Part shown: in pieces, positions 1 through 7,144 of the stretch
Position numbering within the stretch: the stretch's first letter is position 1
Layout of the letters: each line of letters opens with the position of its first letter
The notes under the pieces: generated by a model
Seen by the model: only the letters and a program-made list of their open reading frames with translations
Databases searched by the model: none
What the model was told of the DNA's origin: nothing
Source: JAAYDS01 sp039680625
GTDB lineage: Bacteria > Chloroflexota > Anaerolineae > UBA1429
NCBI GenBank assembly: GCA_039680625.1
Contig: JBDKSN010000155.1
Location: 1 to 28,492 of the forward strand
DNA: 28,492 nt
Direction: 5' to 3'
Position numbers and translations under genes: made by a program

Positions 1-650
1 GTAAGCACCATGTCGCCAGGCTCGACCACCTCACCCGGCGGAATATAGTACATGGTCAGCCCGCCGTTGACGTTGCCCCGAACCACCCCCGTAGCGCGCG
101 AGCGCTGGATGATGGCGCTGACGGACGACGAGGGGTCAGAGATGAGCATCACCTTGGCCGAGTTGGCGCTCACCTCGCTGATCCGGCCGACCAGGCCAGC
201 ATCGGCGAGCACGGGCATGGCCAACGCCACGCCATCTTGAGCGCCACGGTCGATGATCAGGTATTGCAGCAGGGCGTTGGGGTCGTGGCCGATGACCTCG
301 GCCGAGAGGAGCTCATAGCTGGGCACCGCACTCTTGAAATCGAGCTGCCGACGCAGGGTCTCGTTCTCGATCTGCGCCTCTAGCAGCACCACCACCTGGC
401 TGCGCAAGTCAGCGATCTGCTCTTTGAGCTCTTGATTCTCGCGGTACAGCTCAGAGCGGCTGGTGAATCCCGCTAGCACCTTGGGCGATGAGCTGGCGCC
501 TTGAGCGACGACATATTGCAGGGGAGACAGCACCTGCGTCAGCGCGTCGCGAAGGGGGTTGGTCGGCTGGGTGCGATCCAAGATCAGCCAGGCGAGGATG
601 AGGCCGAGCACCAAGATCAGCGCCACTGACCAATGGCGTGAACGCCTCAC
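1..650 (-). CDS. mreC: Rod shape-determining protein MreC (C-terminus cut by window edge)
   Basis: MreC is the periplasmic scaffold protein that links cytoplasmic MreB filaments to the peptidoglycan elongation machinery. Reading from GTG at 650, 216 residues are visible. A short basic N-terminus is followed by one membrane helix (about residues 8-24), a coiled coil (about 65-105, with the segment ENQELKEQIADLR), and the first beta-rich part of the MreC core, including LIIDRGAQDGV and the NSAKVMLISDPSSSVSA stretch. The GTG start is supported by an AGGAG box at 659-663 with about 8 nt spacing; this box overlaps the stop codon region of mreB. Gene order mreB-mreC is the usual one, and mreD would be expected beyond the left edge. 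The 3' end is missing only because the window stops. Confidence 0.95.
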   Translation of the reverse strand, partial: MRRSRHWSVALILVLGLILAWLILDRTQPTNPLRDALTQVLSPLQYVVAQGASSSPKVLAGFTSRSELYRENQELKEQIADLRSQVVVLLEAQIENETLRRQLDFKSAVPSYELLSAEVIGHDPNALLQYLIIDRGAQDGVALAMPVLADAGLVGRISEVSANSAKVMLISDPSSSVSAIIQRSRATGVVRGNVNGGLTMYYIPPGEVVEPGDMVL

Positions 651-661
651 GATTGCCGCTC

Positions 662-1750
662 CTAGGCCGAGCTACTGTTGCGCCGCGCCTGGCCCAGAAC
701 GTTGCGCTGCGTAGCAGCCAGCACCTTGTAGTAGCGATCCAGGTCGTTGACGATGATACCCGCCCCGCGCACGACGCAGGTCACCGGATCCTCAGCCCGA
801 TAGACGTGCATGCGCGTCTCTTCCGACAGGCGGTCGGGCAGGCCCTGCAGCAACGAGCTGCCCCCGGCCAAGACGATGCCCTGCTCCATGAGATCGGCCA
901 CCAGCTCGGGCGGCGTCTCATCGAGGGTCGCCTTGACCGCCTCGACGATGATGTTGACAGGGCTAGATAACGCCTCGCGCACCTCGACCGAGCTGATCTC
1001 GACGGCATCGGGCAGACCGGTGATCAGGTTGCGCCCACGAATGGTGATGACCTGCTCTTCATGAAGGGGGTACGCCGAGCCGATGGCGATCTTGGTGCGC
1101 TCAGCCATCCGCTCGCCTACCAACAGGTTATAGCGCTGGCGCGCGTATTGAATGATCTCGTCATCCATCTCGTCGCCAGCCACGCGTATCGAGCGGCTCA
1201 CCACAATGCCGCCCAACGAGATCACGGCGACTTCGGTGGTGCCGCCGCCAATGTCGACGACCATGCTCCCTACCGACTCGCTCACCGGCAGGCCGGCGCC
1301 CAGCGCTGCAGCCATGGGCTCTTCGACCAGATAGGCCTCGCGCGCACCGGCGCTCAGGGCCGCGTCATGCACGGCGCGCTTCTCGACCTCGGTGACCCCG
1401 CTGGGGATGCCGATGACGACGCGGGGGCTAGACTGCAACAGGCGCTTGCGGTTCTGCACTTTGTGGATAAAGTAATGGAGCATGCGCTCGGTGATGTCGA
1501 AATCAGAGATCACGCCATCGCGGAGCGGCCGCACAGCGATGATGTTGCCCGGCGTGCGGCCCACCATCTCTTTGGCCTCGGCGCCAATGGCCAGCACCTT
1601 GCGCGAGCTACGGTCGATGGCCACCACCGAGGGCTCGTTGATGACCACCCCCTGGCCTTGCATCATCACAAGGGTGGTGGCGGTGCCCAGGTCGATGCCA
1701 ATGTCGCTGGAAAAGAGGCCCAGAAAGGCGGAAAGTGGCTTGATCAACAC
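662..1750 (-). CDS. mreB: Rod shape-determining protein MreB (actin homologue)
   Basis: This 362-residue protein is a bacterial actin that polymerises under the inner membrane and positions cell-wall elongation. The ASKHA nucleotide-binding motifs are intact: phosphate-1 loop DIGIDLGTATTLV (about residues 16-28), the phosphate-2 segment VVDIGGGTTEVAV, and the adenosine motif GIVLAGGSSLL. The EEPMAAALGAG connecting motif is also present. Length is slightly above the usual 330-350, with a short N-terminal extension (LIKPLSAFLGLF) that may act as a membrane-binding amphipathic segment; that role is inferred. The start is GTG, preceded by GCGAGG. mreC follows directly, so the two are cotranscribed. 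Confidence 0.97.
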   Translation of the reverse strand: MLIKPLSAFLGLFSSDIGIDLGTATTLVMMQGQGVVINEPSVVAIDRSSRKVLAIGAEAKEMVGRTPGNIIAVRPLRDGVISDFDITERMLHYFIHKVQNRKRLLQSSPRVVIGIPSGVTEVEKRAVHDAALSAGAREAYLVEEPMAAALGAGLPVSESVGSMVVDIGGGTTEVAVISLGGIVVSRSIRVAGDEMDDEIIQYARQRYNLLVGERMAERTKIAIGSAYPLHEEQVITIRGRNLITGLPDAVEISSVEVREALSSPVNIIVEAVKATLDETPPELVADLMEQGIVLAGGSSLLQGLPDRLSEETRMHVYRAEDPVTCVVRGAGIIVNDLDRYYKVLAATQRNVLGQARRNSSSA

Positions 1751-1782
1751 AGACCTCGCTAGGATGAAAAGAGCTCGTTGCG

Positions 1783-1791
1783 ATTATACCA
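1783..1791 (-). promoter_or_regulatory. Extended -10 promoter of mreBC
   Basis: On the minus strand the sequence reads TGGTATAAT, a perfect -10 hexamer preceded by the TGN extension, about 33 bp upstream of the mreB GTG. No good -35 hexamer lies at 16-18 bp, which is typical of extended -10 promoters. Predicted from sequence only. Confidence 0.6.
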
Positions 1792-1874
1792 CATTCAAAA
1801 CCGCGTCCAAAGGTCGTGCCTCGGCGGCCTGTGAAGATAGTTGGCGCAACCCCTAGAGGAGGGGATGTGTCTAT

Positions 1875-2333
1875 ATGGCAGAAACACCACCAGGAGGCCC
1901 TGTGACCCTGACGTTCTGGTTCGTGTTCGTGCTCCCGCTCGTGCTGGTGACGGTGATCTTGGGCTTTATCACGTTGCACCGCTACATCCGCTACAAAGAG
2001 CGCGTGGCACTGGCTCAGTTGGGCTACGCACCCGATGAGGCCAGCCCAAACGCGCGCGGCGGCAATCGCGGTGTGCTCTGGGGCGGCGTGATCACCGCAG
2101 CGAGCGGCCTAGCGCTGTTGCTGGGCCTGGGCACACTGGGCATGGGCGCCTGGCTCATCGCCGGGCTGTTGCCCCTCTGCGTAGGCCTGGGCATGGTGCT
2201 GATCTATTATCTCACGTCGGGCACGACGCACGAAGGGAGGGCCACACCGCCCGAGCCGTTCGCCAGTGATCCAGAGCTTGAGGCGGAGCGCGCCGAGCAG
2301 ACGTCGGCTGCAGATGGCCCCGCAGCGCGTTGA
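1875..2333 (+). CDS. Small two-region membrane protein next to a sigma factor (DUF6249-like)
   Basis: I do not recognise a defined function. The 152-residue protein has an N-terminal membrane helix (about residues 12-33, FWFVFVLPLVLVTVILGF), a basic cytoplasmic loop with HRYIRYKERVALAQLGY, two further hydrophobic helices (about 58-105), and an acidic, alanine-rich tail. The layout resembles small DUF6249-type proteins that often sit beside ECF sigma/anti-sigma pairs; that family name is tentative. ATG at 1875 follows GAGGAGGGG with about 10 nt spacing. An alternative GTG at 1902 has an even better placed AGGAGG and would begin right at the first membrane helix. The 3' end touches the sigma factor gene, so a shared transcript and a role in the same envelope response are likely. 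Confidence 0.7.
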   Translation: MAETPPGGPVTLTFWFVFVLPLVLVTVILGFITLHRYIRYKERVALAQLGYAPDEASPNARGGNRGVLWGGVITAASGLALLLGLGTLGMGAWLIAGLLPLCVGLGMVLIYYLTSGTTHEGRATPPEPFASDPELEAERAEQTSAADGPAAR

Positions 2334-2350
2334 GCGCAGTCGGGCGAGGG

Positions 2351-2917
2351 ATGGCGGTGGATGATCCGCTCGAGCCTTGGGTGGAGCGAGCACGCGCCGG
2401 TGATCCAGAGGCGTTTGCCGAGATCGTCCGCGCTACGCAGGCGCAGCTGTACAACCTGGCCTACCAGATCGTCCGCAACCCGCAGGAGGCCGAGGATCTG
2501 GTGCAAGTGGCCTACCTGCGCGCCTGGCGGGCTCTGCCCTCCTTTCGCGGCGAGGCTCGGCTGAGCACGTGGTTGTATCGCATCACGACCAATGCCTGCT
2601 TGAACCGCCGGCGGCAGTTGGGGCGCGTGACTGAGATCGACGAGGCGGTATTGGCCGAGACGCCCGACACTGGGCCGTCGCCCGAGGCGCATACCATGGC
2701 GCAGCTGGCCAAGACGGAACTGTGGCGCAAGGTGGCCGAATTGCCCGAGCGCTATCGGGCGGTGCTGACGCTGTTCTATCAGGCGCAGCTTAGCTATGAA
2801 GATGTGGCCGCGACCCTGGCCCTGCCGCTGGGCACAGTCAAGGCGCAACTCAATCGCGCGCGACAGGCGCTGGCTCGGTTGATCCAAGGGGATGATGTAG
2901 ATGACGAGTTGTCGTGA
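2351..2917 (+). CDS. ECF-type RNA polymerase sigma factor (sigma-70 family)
   Basis: This is a two-domain extracytoplasmic-function sigma factor of about 188 residues. Region 2 is seen as LYNLAYQIVRNPQEAEDLVQ...FRGEARLSTWLYRITTNACLN, which binds core polymerase and the -10 element. Region 4 is LPERYRAVLTLFYQAQLSYEDVAATL followed by the helix-turn-helix LPLGTVKAQLNRARQALARL, which reads the -35 element. The start is uncertain. A TTG at 2330 overlaps the previous stop but has no ribosome-binding site; ATG 2351 and GTG 2357 both begin just before the conserved part, and GTG 2357 has GAGGG at 6 nt. The gene overlaps the following anti-sigma gene by 17 nt, a typical coupled pair. I cannot tell which stress it senses. 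Confidence 0.92.
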   Translation: MAVDDPLEPWVERARAGDPEAFAEIVRATQAQLYNLAYQIVRNPQEAEDLVQVAYLRAWRALPSFRGEARLSTWLYRITTNACLNRRRQLGRVTEIDEAVLAETPDTGPSPEAHTMAQLAKTELWRKVAELPERYRAVLTLFYQAQLSYEDVAATLALPLGTVKAQLNRARQALARLIQGDDVDDELS

Positions 2918-3452
2918 ATACGAAGAACAGCTGATCTCGTTGGCCGTGCTGGGTGAGCCGGTGGGCGCCGAGTTCGCGCCGCTGCGCGCTCATCTGGCCA
3001 CCTGCCCGGCATGTCGCGCCGAGTTGGCCCGCTTGCGCCAAGTCGAGGCCGCCCTACATACCTGGCCACTGGCCGAGCTACCGCGAGACCTGGTGCCGTT
3101 GGTGATGGAACAACTGGCGCAAGAACCCCAACAACTGCCGTCGTGGCAGCTCTTGCCGTGGAGGCTTTGGGTGCCCGCGCTGGCCATCGCCCTGGCGGTG
3201 GGCTTGTGCCTGGCGAGGAATCTAGTAGGCCGGGTGCTGCCCGTCGGCACGCCACCTCCTACGGCCGTGCTCTATCAACCTCTCGGCGCCGAGGGCCGCG
3301 AGCTGTTCTGGGCCATCTGGTTTGGCCTGTTCTTTACCCTGGCAGGAGTCGGCATCAGCGTGGGGCTGATGTCCGAGGGCGAGGGTTTCGACCGGTTCAC
3401 GAGCGGCCTGCGCGACCGCTGGGAACACCTGCGCGAGTCAGCACACCTGTAG
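2901..3452 (+). CDS. Membrane anti-sigma factor with zinc-binding (ZAS-like) domain
   Basis: This 183-residue protein should hold the preceding sigma factor inactive at the membrane. The N-terminal anti-sigma domain carries the zinc motif His31-X3-Cys35-X2-Cys38 (HLATCPAC), with Cys4 as a possible fourth ligand. Two hydrophobic segments follow, about residues 89-106 and 135-157. The roughly 28-residue loop between them would be extracytoplasmic, and the charged C-terminus (residues 158-183) would face the cytoplasm. Most simple anti-sigma factors of this kind have one membrane helix, so the second helix is a small peculiarity. The start lies inside the sigma gene, indicating translational coupling. 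Assignment to the zinc-finger anti-sigma class rests on the motif and the gene order. Confidence 0.87.
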   Translation: MTSCREYEEQLISLAVLGEPVGAEFAPLRAHLATCPACRAELARLRQVEAALHTWPLAELPRDLVPLVMEQLAQEPQQLPSWQLLPWRLWVPALAIALAVGLCLARNLVGRVLPVGTPPPTAVLYQPLGAEGRELFWAIWFGLFFTLAGVGISVGLMSEGEGFDRFTSGLRDRWEHLRESAHL

Positions 3453-3522
3453 GCCAGGCCCGAGTACGCTACCGTGCGGTCTGGCGGCTGATATCGGCCT
3501 CCTGCGCCCATACACGCCTCGA

Positions 3523-3550
3523 TTGACAGCCTCCCCTGGGCAGCTATACT
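3523..3550 (+). promoter_or_regulatory. Sigma-70 promoter of the chelatase operon
   Basis: TTGACA (3523-3528), 16 bp spacer, TATACT (3545-3550). This is the best -35 match in the window. It shows that the chelatase operon has its own promoter, separate from the sigma/anti-sigma genes. It also shows that the open frame reaching back to TTG 3523 is non-coding leader, because that TTG is part of the -35 box. Confidence 0.75.
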
Positions 3551-3582
3551 CGTTAGTTGCAGCTTATCGGGAGTCGCTGTGC

Positions 3583-4677
3583 ATGCTGGTCTTTCCCTTC
3601 ACCGCTATCGTCGGGCAAGAACGGATGAAACGGGCGCTGGTGCTGAACGCCATCAGCCCCATGATCGGCGGCGTGTTGATTCGCGGCGAGCGCGGCACCG
3701 CCAAGTCGACTGCCGTGCGCGCCCTGGCCGCGCTGCTCCCCGAGATCGAGGTCGTCGCCGATTGCCCCTTCAACTGCGACCCGCACAAGCCCGAGCTCAT
3801 GTGCGATCATTGCCGCGAGCGCCTGGCCTCCGGTGAGACGCTGCCCATGGCCACGCGGCGCACGCGCTTTGTCGACCTGCCCGTCAGCGCTACCGAAGAC
3901 CGCGTCGTGGGCACCCTCGACATCGAAAAGGCCATCAAACTGGGCGAACGGCATTTTGAGCCCGGTGTGCTGGCGGCGGCCAACCGCGGCGTGCTCTATG
4001 TCGATGAGGTCAACCTCCTCGACGACCACGTGGTCGACCTGTTGCTCGATTCAGCAGCGATGGGCGTCAACGTGGTCGAGCGCGAGGGCATCTCGTTCTC
4101 GCATCCCTCTCGCTTTATCCTCGTGGGTACCATGAACCCCGAAGAGGGCGAACTGCGCCCCCAACTGCTCGATCGCTTTGCCCTCTGCGTCGATATCACC
4201 GGCATCCCTGAACCCGATGCGCGCGTCGAGATCCTGCGCCGCCGGGTCGAGTATGAGGCCAATGCCGATGGCTTTGTCTCCGAGTGGCAGGGCGCCGAGG
4301 GGCTGCTCTCTGAACGTATCGCCGAGGCGCGCGAGCTGTTGCCCCAGGTGACCTATGAGACGCGCGACCTCTATGCTATCGCCCAGCTCACCAGCGAGAT
4401 GGACGTCGACGGGCACCGCGCCGACATCGTCATCCTCAAGACGGCGCTGGCCCAGGCGGCCTTTGAGGGGCGCCAGCGCATCTGCGAAGCAGACATCCTC
4501 GTCGCCGCCGAGCTCGCGCTGCCCCATCGCCTGCGCCGCAAACCGTTCGAAGACACTGAGGCCAAGCTCGAGAAGCTGGCTCAGCGCCTGGAGCAGGCCC
4601 GCTGTGAGCTGAGCGAAGGCCAGCCGCAAGAGAGCGCGCAGGCGGGCGTACAGGCCAAAAAAAAACTGACCCGCTAG
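3583..4677 (+). CDS. AAA+ chelatase ATPase subunit (ChlI/BchI-like; small subunit and N-terminal half of a ChlD-type protein)
   Basis: This is the AAA+ motor of a class I Mg/Co chelatase, which uses ATP to drive metal insertion into a tetrapyrrole. From ATG 3583 (GGGAG box at 3569-3573) it has 364 residues. Visible motifs are the start VFPFTAIVGQERMKRAL, Walker A GERGTAKST (35-43), Walker B GVLYVDEVNLLDD (about 136-148), the sensor segment GTMNPEEGELRPQLLDRFAL, and lid-domain arginines further on. Cys61, Cys65, Cys74 and Cys77 form a CxxxC/CxxC cluster seen in cobaltochelatase-type members. The C-terminus runs into a Q/E/A-rich linker and stops 10 nt after a run of nine A (4657-4665). The VWA half continues in the -1 frame, so this may be both a free small subunit and the N-terminus of a fused medium subunit. 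The large subunit CobN is not in the window. Confidence 0.9.
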   Translation: MLVFPFTAIVGQERMKRALVLNAISPMIGGVLIRGERGTAKSTAVRALAALLPEIEVVADCPFNCDPHKPELMCDHCRERLASGETLPMATRRTRFVDLPVSATEDRVVGTLDIEKAIKLGERHFEPGVLAAANRGVLYVDEVNLLDDHVVDLLLDSAAMGVNVVEREGISFSHPSRFILVGTMNPEEGELRPQLLDRFALCVDITGIPEPDARVEILRRRVEYEANADGFVSEWQGAEGLLSERIAEARELLPQVTYETRDLYAIAQLTSEMDVDGHRADIVILKTALAQAAFEGRQRICEADILVAAELALPHRLRRKPFEDTEAKLEKLAQRLEQARCELSEGQPQESAQAGVQAKKKLTR

Positions 4678-4703
4678 GCGGGGAGCAGCAGCCCGAGCCG
4701 GGC
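4657..4703 (+). promoter_or_regulatory. Candidate programmed -1 frameshift/slippage site with downstream hairpins
   Basis: Nine A (4657-4665) contain the slippery heptamer A-AAA-AAA in the correct phase with zero-frame codons AAA-AAA-AAA-CTG. Four nt later comes a hairpin, CCCGC (4670-4674), loop TAG, GCGGG (4678-4682), whose loop holds the zero-frame stop codon. A second stem, GCCCG (4691-4695) with CGGGC (4699-4703), follows. The -1 frame is open from 4608 (after TGA 4605-4607) to the end of the VWA gene, so any shift must occur within about 70 nt that include the A run. A -1 ribosomal shift or one extra A from polymerase slippage gives the same fused protein. An assembly error in the homopolymer is the alternative. 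Confidence 0.65.
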
Positions 4704-4769
4704 CAGGGTGCACCGTTACGCGGCACCCAGAACGAATCCCAAGCGACCAACGCGTCGCAAGCTGGGGGT

Positions 4770-5609
4770 GTGCCGGTGAGCATCGGCAGCATGTTCAAAC
4801 CCGCCAAGTTGCCCACGCCCTCTGACCGGCAAGCGCGCCACACCTCAGGTAAGCGCAGCTACACCGTGAGCACCCGCAAACGTGGCCGCTACATCTATGC
4901 GCGGCCGGCCAATGGCCAATATGACGATATCGCCCTCGATGCCACCGCTCGTCAGGCCGCGCCCTACCAGCGCGAGCGCCAAGACGAGGGCATGGGCATC
5001 GCGATCCACGAGCAAGATCTGCAGCGCAAGGTGCGCGTGCGCAAGACGGCCAATCTGGTGGTATTCGCCGTCGACGCGAGCTGGTCGATGGCCGCCGCCG
5101 AGCGCATGGAAGCCACCAAAGGCGCCATCCTGTCGCTGTTGGTCGACGCCTATCAGAAGCGCGACCGCGTAGCGATGATCTCGTTTCAGCGCGACCATGC
5201 CACTCTGGTGCTGCCTCCCACGTCGAGCGTCGAGATGGCCAAGACAGCATTGCGCGACATCCCGGTAGGCGGCAAGACGCCCCTCTCGGCCGGGCTAGTG
5301 CTGGCTTTCGAGGTCATTCACCGCGAACTCGTGCAAGATGACGAGATCGTGCCGCTGATGATCCTGCTCACCGATGGCGCGGGCAACGTCTCTCTGACGG
5401 GCATGCCGCCACGCGAAGAGGGCTTGATGGTGGCGCGCATGTTTGCCGAGAAGCAAATCCGCTGTGTGGTGATCAACACCGAACACGAGTCGCTGGACCG
5501 CGGCCTCGCGCAGGAACTGGCCGACGTGCTCGGTGGCCCGTGCTATACGCTCAACGATCTGCGTGCCGACAGCCTCTACGATACCGTGCGCAAGGAGTTG
5601 AACAGCTAG
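4770..5609 (+). CDS. VWA domain half of ChlD/CobT-like chelatase subunit, probably made by frameshift fusion
   Basis: This is the von Willebrand A half of a D-type chelatase subunit, which bridges the AAA+ motor and the large metal-inserting subunit. Counting from GTG 4770 (279 residues), the metal-ion-dependent adhesion site is intact: Asp102-Ala-Ser104-Trp-Ser106, Thr170 in GGKTPLSAGL, and Asp202 in LLTDGAGN. The KRGRYIYARP segment upstream of the VWA fold is also typical of ChlD. GTG 4770 has no clear ribosome-binding site. The same frame is open back to 4608 and codes for a Q/P/E-rich linker (for example GEQQPEPGQGAPLRG), as expected in an intact D subunit. I therefore think the natural product is a 3583-5609 fusion of about 675 residues through the A9 site. 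ChlD for Mg and CobT-like for Co cannot be told apart here; no bacteriochlorophyll genes are nearby, which favours cobalt. Confidence 0.88.
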   Translation: MPVSIGSMFKPAKLPTPSDRQARHTSGKRSYTVSTRKRGRYIYARPANGQYDDIALDATARQAAPYQRERQDEGMGIAIHEQDLQRKVRVRKTANLVVFAVDASWSMAAAERMEATKGAILSLLVDAYQKRDRVAMISFQRDHATLVLPPTSSVEMAKTALRDIPVGGKTPLSAGLVLAFEVIHRELVQDDEIVPLMILLTDGAGNVSLTGMPPREEGLMVARMFAEKQIRCVVINTEHESLDRGLAQELADVLGGPCYTLNDLRADSLYDTVRKELNS

Positions 5610-7049
5610 ATGACCACTCGCCGGCAGCTCTGGGCCGACCTCACCCTGCTCTTGGTCACCCTAGTGTGGGGCGGCACGTTCGTCATGGTCAAAGAAGCCA
5701 CCGAGAGCTACCCCGTATGGACGTTCCTTGCGCTGCGCTTTGGGCTGGCGGCACTAGTGTTACTGCCCTTTGGTTGGCGACGCCTGCGCGGCCTCGGGTG
5801 GCGCGGCTGGGGGGCCGGTGCGCTGATCGGTCTGTTCTTGTTGTCTGGCTATGCCCTGCAGACGCTGGGCCTGCAATACACCAGCTCCTCCAAGGCAGGC
5901 TTTATCACGGGCCTGTCGGTGGCCATCGTGCCGGTGTTGGCCACGGTGGTGCTGCGCGAGCGTCTGCGCTATTCGGCCATCGTCGGCGTGGCGCTGGCCG
6001 TGGTCGGCCTGGCGATGCTCTCGCTCACCGGCCTGGAACGCGCATCGCAGGGAGACATCCTCGTGCTGTTCGGCGCCGTGGGTTTTGCCCTGCACATCGT
6101 CAGCATCACCAAGTTCGGCGGCGGCCGTGACCCCATCGCCCTGACCATCGTACAGCTGCTCACCGTAACCGTGTGCAGCGTGGTGATCAGCGCCTGCGTC
6201 GATCGCCCCCTACCGCCGCTCCCACGAGAGACGCTATACGCCGCCATCTTCACGGGTGTGTTGGCCACCGCAGTAGCCTTCCTGGCGCAGACCGCCCTGC
6301 AGCGCTATACGACACCGACCCACACGGCGCTCATCTTTGCCGCCGAACCGGTGTTTGCGGCGGTCTTTGGCGTGTGGCTTGGCGGAGACCAGTTGACCGC
6401 GCACGCCATCATCGGCGGGGCGCTCATCTTGGGGGGAATGCTCATCTCGGAACTCCCCTGGGATGAGCACGCGGCCTATCTGATCTCGCGCTTCCTGGCG
6501 CCCCACTATGTGTCGGTGATCATCCTGCTCACACTCGGCGTGGTCGATCCACGTGGGTGGCAATTCGGCCTCTCGTGGGTGCTAGGGCTGGGGCTGCCTG
6601 TGGTGAGCGTGGGGCTACTGGCCATGAAGTCCGCCTTGCGCCAGGGCGCCATCAGCGACTGGCACATCTCGGAGCGCAGCGAGCGCCTGCAATGGTGGAT
6701 CATCGTCCTGTCACTGGTCTTGACTGTGGTGCCCGTGGTGGTGCTGATCCTCTTCGATGGCCCGCGCTACTTATTGATGGCCTTTGCCGCCATGCTGGTG
6801 ACGGTGTTGATCAACCTGACCATCACTCTCCGCTGGAAGATCAGCCAGCACGTATCGACTATCGCCTTGGGCACTACCCTGCTCACGGGCGTGCTAGGGC
6901 CGCCAGCCGCGCCGGCCCTGCTGTTGATCCCCCTGGTGGCTTGGGCGCGCGTCCGGCGCGAGGCGCACACGGTGCCCCAGACCGTCGCCGGCGGCGTGGT
7001 CGGTGCAGGCGTTGCCCTGTTGGCGCTGCGCTTTTTCGGGCTGCTCTAG
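5610..7049 (+). CDS. EamA/DMT-family transporter fused to a PAP2-like C-terminal membrane domain
   Basis: Residues 1 to about 290 form a standard drug/metabolite transporter of ten helices in two EamA repeats; the first starts LTLLLVTLVWGGTFVMVKEA and the second begins near DILVLFGAVGFALHIVS. Its substrate cannot be read from sequence. Residues about 300-479 are extra. They begin with ISRFLAPHYVSVIILLTLG, contain GAISDWHISERSERLQ and KISQHVSTIALGT, and have several more membrane helices. These resemble the D..I..R.eR and K.S.H segments of a degenerate PAP2-phosphatase-like membrane family; that similarity is from memory and needs a profile search. ATG follows the VWA gene stop directly (TAGATG), so translation is coupled, although a functional link to the chelatase is unproven. 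Confidence 0.85.
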   Translation: MTTRRQLWADLTLLLVTLVWGGTFVMVKEATESYPVWTFLALRFGLAALVLLPFGWRRLRGLGWRGWGAGALIGLFLLSGYALQTLGLQYTSSSKAGFITGLSVAIVPVLATVVLRERLRYSAIVGVALAVVGLAMLSLTGLERASQGDILVLFGAVGFALHIVSITKFGGGRDPIALTIVQLLTVTVCSVVISACVDRPLPPLPRETLYAAIFTGVLATAVAFLAQTALQRYTTPTHTALIFAAEPVFAAVFGVWLGGDQLTAHAIIGGALILGGMLISELPWDEHAAYLISRFLAPHYVSVIILLTLGVVDPRGWQFGLSWVLGLGLPVVSVGLLAMKSALRQGAISDWHISERSERLQWWIIVLSLVLTVVPVVVLILFDGPRYLLMAFAAMLVTVLINLTITLRWKISQHVSTIALGTTLLTGVLGPPAAPALLLIPLVAWARVRREAHTVPQTVAGGVVGAGVALLALRFFGLL

Positions 7050-7053
7050 GCTC

Positions 7054-7085
7054 GCGCTGCGGTTGGGCTAACGCAAGCGCCTTTT
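7054..7085 (+). terminator. Possible Rho-independent terminator of chelatase-transporter operon
   Basis: Stem GCGCTGCG (7054-7061) pairs with CGC-A-AGCGC (7072-7080, one bulged A) around a 10-nt loop and is followed by CTTTT. The T-run also forms the beginning of the next -35 box (TTGACA at 7084). Confidence 0.45.
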
Positions 7086-7111
7086 GACAGACCCGCTTAC
7101 GGCAGCATAAT
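7084..7111 (+). promoter_or_regulatory. Sigma-70 promoter of the aldolase/kinase pair
   Basis: TTGACA (7084-7089), 16 bp spacer, CATAAT (7106-7111), about 34 bp before the aldolase start codon. The -35 is perfect and the -10 differs by one base. Confidence 0.7.
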
Positions 7112-7144
7112 GGTCGTTGCTCTGACTCTCCACGGAGGTAAGCC

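Noticed and set aside
662..1762. Long plus-strand open frames antisense to mreB (for example 1061-1762).
   Set aside because: They are antisense shadows of a clear MreB in GC-rich DNA, rich in His/Arg/Ala low-complexity sequence with no family resemblance and no ribosome-binding sites.
1850..1864. CCCCT-AGAGG-AGGGG hairpin over the ribosome-binding site of the small membrane protein, as a possible RNA thermometer or switch.
   Set aside because: The stem is only 5 bp, no wider conserved riboswitch core is seen, and a second good start (GTG 1902) lies outside it. Too weak to list.
3583..5609. A bacteriochlorophyll magnesium chelatase locus.
   Set aside because: No bchH or other photosynthesis gene is in the window and the ChlI/ChlD-type pair is widespread with CobN in non-phototrophs, so magnesium specificity is not supported.
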